Part shown: in pieces, positions 61,507 through 64,000 of the stretch | How positions within the stretch are numbered: the first letter of the stretch is position 1 | Layout of the letters: each line of letters opens with the position of its first letter | Notes under the pieces: model-generated | What the model was told of the DNA's origin: nothing | The model's database searches: none | What the model saw: only the letters and a program-made list of their open reading frames with translations | Translations under genes and position numbers: made by a program | DNA from: Ruminococcus sp. FC2018 | GTDB taxonomy: Bacteria > Bacillota > Clostridia > Oscillospirales > Ruminococcaceae | Assembly (NCBI RefSeq): GCF_000621805.1 | Contig: NZ_JHXH01000012.1 | Location: forward strand, 1 to 64,000 | DNA length: 64,000 nt | Reading direction: 5' to 3'

Positions 61507-62267
61507 CAATTATTCCCGCCTTTCATCAGCGATGTCAGGGTCTCGGAAATAGTCCGGTACATATCCTCAAAAGACCTGTCCTGTCTGTATAACTGATGGA
61601 AAAGTGTACCGTCCTTTATGAAAAGCACTCTGCTCGCACGGCTTGCCGCCTTGATGGAGTGGGTGACCATAAGGATAGTCTGTCCGTCCTTATTCAGGTC
61701 GTCGAATATATCCAGCACACTGTCAGTGGACTTTGAATCAAGCGCACCTGTGGGCTCGTCGGCAAGAATAAGCTTTGGCTGGGTTATCACTGCTCTTGCA
61801 ATGGCAGTACGCTGTTTCTGTCCGCCGGAAAGCTCATAGGGGTACTTTTCGATAAGCCCGTCTATCCCAAGCATCTTCACAACAGGCATAAGCCTTTTTT
61901 CCATCTCATCGTAATTCATGCCCAGAAGGACAAGAGGCAGGAGTATATTATCCTTGATGGAGAAGTTGTCAAGAAGATTGAAGTCCTGGAACACAAAGCC
62001 CAGGTTGTCACGGCGAAAAGCGGATATTTCTTTATCGTTTATCCCGGAAAGCTTTTTGCCGTCAAGGGTAACCTCACCGCTGGTTGCTTTGTCAAGGGAT
62101 GCCAGAATGTTCAGCAGCGTGGTCTTGCCCGAACCCGACTCACCCATGATAGCCACGTACTCGCCCTTTTCCACGTCAAAGCTCACACTTTTAAGCGCCT
62201 CCACCTTGTTGCCTCCAAGGCGTGTGGTATATATCTTTCCTACATCTGAAACGCTTAGAATTGCCAT
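61506..62267 (-). CDS. ABC transporter ATPase, BceA type
   Basis: 253 residues from the ATG at 62267 (AGGAGG upstream). Walker A GESGSGKTT, ABC signature LSGGQKQRTAIARA, Walker B LILADEPTGALD, switch His in VTHSIKAA, all intact. The C-terminal tail (FHQLYRQDRSFEDMYRT) is usual for MacB/BceA-type ATPases. Energises the permease next to it. Confidence 0.95.
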   Translation of the reverse strand: MAILSVSDVGKIYTTRLGGNKVEALKSVSFDVEKGEYVAIMGESGSGKTTLLNILASLDKATSGEVTLDGKKLSGINDKEISAFRRDNLGFVFQDFNLLDNFSIKDNILLPLVLLGMNYDEMEKRLMPVVKMLGIDGLIEKYPYELSGGQKQRTAIARAVITQPKLILADEPTGALDSKSTDSVLDIFDDLNKDGQTILMVTHSIKAASRASRVLFIKDGTLFHQLYRQDRSFEDMYRTISETLTSLMKGGNN

Positions 62268-62296
62268 ATTCTTTTCCTCCTGTTTTGTTCTTATAT

Positions 62297-64000
62297 CTAT
62301 CTTTTCTTTCCGAAACAATTAAGCAGCACCGGGTAAATATACACCCCTGCCATTACCGCTGCGCCGGCAGCTATAACTATAACACGCAAAACCGCATAAA
62401 CCGTATCGTCCAGCTTGACCTTTCTGCGCAGCAGCCAGACTCCGAAGCACCCTGCGATGCCTAACAGACTTATCACAATGCCTGCTGAGATACCCAGCGG
62501 CATATTGGTTATCCTTATGCTGTTTTCTCCCTGCTGAAGGTCAAAGGCGATAAAGTCGCCGAAAGCCTTTTCAAGCTTTGCCTCCTGTCCGTTTATCTCA
62601 AGCCTCAGACTTTCGCTGTAAGGGATAAACACCACGCATTTTTCACCCTTTGAGGCGGTATAGTCACCGGTTATGACTCCCTTTTCCTCTTTGAGGTTGG
62701 CGCACTTGGCGTTTTCCACAGCGCTTGAGAGCTTGCTCAGGTCAAGTCCGTAAACTCCGAAAGAGGTACACTCAACATTCTTTTCCACCCTTACGGTGAC
62801 CTCAACGGTGCGGTTGCTGAACTCTCCCAGCCAGAGCAGACCGTTTGAGCTCTGGGAGGGAAAACCTGTTTTTATGGGAAGTCCGTCAACGCTCACCGTA
62901 AATGCGGAATACTCAGGCTCGTTAAGATTTGCGCTTGGCTTGTTGAAGCAGTCAAAGTAAAGCACCTGTTTGCCCTTAACGTCGATATGATAAACGATAT
63001 CGCTTCCTCCCGACATGGGGCTTATGTCTATCTTCCCGTCCTCATCTTCCCTGATAAGCACCCTGCCTGTGGCATCAGGCTCATACTTTGTCATAAGCCT
63101 GTCGCTGCTGCCGTGACCAAAGAGAGTGCTGTAAAGATTCTGCTGTACCTCAAACCTGTCCATGTCCTCAAGGCTGTCCATAGCGGAAATATCACGGTCG
63201 GTAACAAGTCCCAGTCCAATGGTGTTGCTGCGCTTATATATTCCGTATTTGGAGTGCATATATACGCTGTCCTCAGCGCTGTCGTCGGCAAGCCCTATCT
63301 TATACTTAGTGCTGAAAAGTGCGTCGGTAAGCTCTGTTCCCCCGTGTGAGCCTACCTCCATCCAGTAGGAGGAATAGCCCAGCCTTTTCATTGTGTACAT
63401 ATAATTTTTGTTGGTAAGTGAGGTGTAATGGCTCATGGAACGATAGCCAAGAGCACCGATGTCGTTCACATCAAACTGCTTTGCGGTGGTCTTTACCCTG
63501 TAAAAATCATCGTCGTCTATCTTGCCGCTGAGCTTAAATACCTCACGGGTCGCCGCAGCCTTTTCCAGTGCCTGATCCTTTGAACCGGTCATATACATGG
63601 TCGTGGAGCTTACCGCCTGAAGCACCACAAAGCAGCTGAGCATGGCTGCAAAGAAATTCTTGTTGAGCTTGCCTTTTTTATAAAGATAAAACACCGTTCC
63701 AAAGCCTGCGGCGGTCACGGCAAAAACCTTTACCTCTATGGAAAAGCTCTTGTCGTCCGACCAAAGCCTTCTTGCGTACAGATCGATCATCTCGGCGTTT
63801 TTATTCATTACCGTCTTTACCAGAAATGCACTCAGCAGGAAAACAAACACCGAAACTACGGCAAATGCAGTCTTATCCTGCTTGTTTGTGCCTGTCTTAT
63901 ATTGGCTGATATGCTCGCTGTCCTTTTCAAGGAACATTGCGCTGCACACCAGCAGGAAGAACACGGTGATAAATGCAAATCTGCATGGGAACGACATATA
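62297..64000 (-). CDS. YfhO-family membrane protein (partial)
   Basis: C-terminal part of about 567 residues, running past the window end. Several helices at the visible N-terminal side, then a large extracytoplasmic beta-rich domain (about 160-510, with Ser/Gly-rich strands such as GGSDIVYHIDVKGKQVLYFD), and one or two last membrane helices. YfhO proteins (about 800-900 residues) are GT-C-like and in some species decorate lipoteichoic acid; the role here is inferred. Its end lies 29 bases before the ATPase start. Confidence 0.85.
   Translation of the reverse strand, partial: YMSFPCRFAFITVFFLLVCSAMFLEKDSEHISQYKTGTNKQDKTAFAVVSVFVFLLSAFLVKTVMNKNAEMIDLYARRLWSDDKSFSIEVKVFAVTAAGFGTVFYLYKKGKLNKNFFAAMLSCFVVLQAVSSTTMYMTGSKDQALEKAAATREVFKLSGKIDDDDFYRVKTTAKQFDVNDIGALGYRSMSHYTSLTNKNYMYTMKRLGYSSYWMEVGSHGGTELTDALFSTKYKIGLADDSAEDSVYMHSKYGIYKRSNTIGLGLVTDRDISAMDSLEDMDRFEVQQNLYSTLFGHGSSDRLMTKYEPDATGRVLIREDEDGKIDISPMSGGSDIVYHIDVKGKQVLYFDCFNKPSANLNEPEYSAFTVSVDGLPIKTGFPSQSSNGLLWLGEFSNRTVEVTVRVEKNVECTSFGVYGLDLSKLSSAVENAKCANLKEEKGVITGDYTASKGEKCVVFIPYSESLRLEINGQEAKLEKAFGDFIAFDLQQGENSIRITNMPLGISAGIVISLLGIAGCFGVWLLRRKVKLDDTVYAVLRVIVIAAGAAVMAGVYIYPVLLNCFGKKR

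Overview
The window looks like a chromosome segment of an anaerobic gut Firmicute of the Ruminococcus / Oscillospirales type. Grounds: Clostridia-style short LeuC/LeuD subunits, a GH5 cellulase, a class A RNase P RNA, strong TTGACA-N17-TATAAT promoters, glycogen phosphorylase plus a cytoplasmic pullulanase, and a PadR/DUF1700/DUF4097/PspC envelope operon. The genus is an inference; there is no 16S rRNA or tRNA here.

Layout. 1-4.4 kb: the right end of an integrated mobile element (RepA-like ATPase, two small ORFs, large serine recombinase). 4.5-8.7 kb: coiled-coil protein, coaD and rsmD, a short-chain dehydrogenase, a nucleotidyltransferase and a small membrane protein. 8.9-12.7 kb: leucine genes leuC-orf-leuD, then leuB behind its own terminator and a chain of hairpins. 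13.4-18.1 kb: LacI regulator with a sugar ABC transporter (binding lipoprotein and two permeases, no ATPase). 18.2-25.2 kb: nine compact leftward genes of phage-head origin (terminase small and large, portal, protease, major capsid, connector- and tail-like genes) with no integrase, lysis, replication, tail-tube or tape-measure gene. This is the most unusual part of the window. 25.2-30.9 kb: glgP, a possible nuclease-fold protein, a degenerate D,D-carboxypeptidase and a cupin. 31.1-33.3 kb: cysK behind a long leader with a two-cysteine leader peptide, then trmO. 33.3-40.5 kb, leftward: pullulanase, psd, pssA (probable AUA start), a flippase-like protein, a divergent MraY and a FemAB ligase. 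40.6-47.8 kb: VanY-type peptidase, an RHH-regulator/clpB pair, an S11 carboxypeptidase, a CBS protein and a lipoprotein. 48-53.5 kb: ilvB, an AI-2E family exporter, a COG2426 protein, a lipid kinase and rnpB. 53.6-58.2 kb: membrane-anchored GH5 cellulase and the PadR envelope operon. 58.3-64 kb, leftward: pta, a BceAB-type ABC transporter and a YfhO-type protein cut by the window edge.

How the genes fit together. Sugar uptake (LacI-ABC), extracellular cellulose cutting (GH5), intracellular alpha-glucan turnover (GlgP, PulA) and acetate formation (Pta) describe a fermentative polysaccharide user. The psd/pssA/flippase-like/mraY/femAB run and the three peptidoglycan peptidase homologues form a cell-envelope theme. 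The phage-head cassette sits between two terminator-bounded metabolic units with all reading frames open, which suggests either a recent minimal satellite or a retained, domesticated particle locus.
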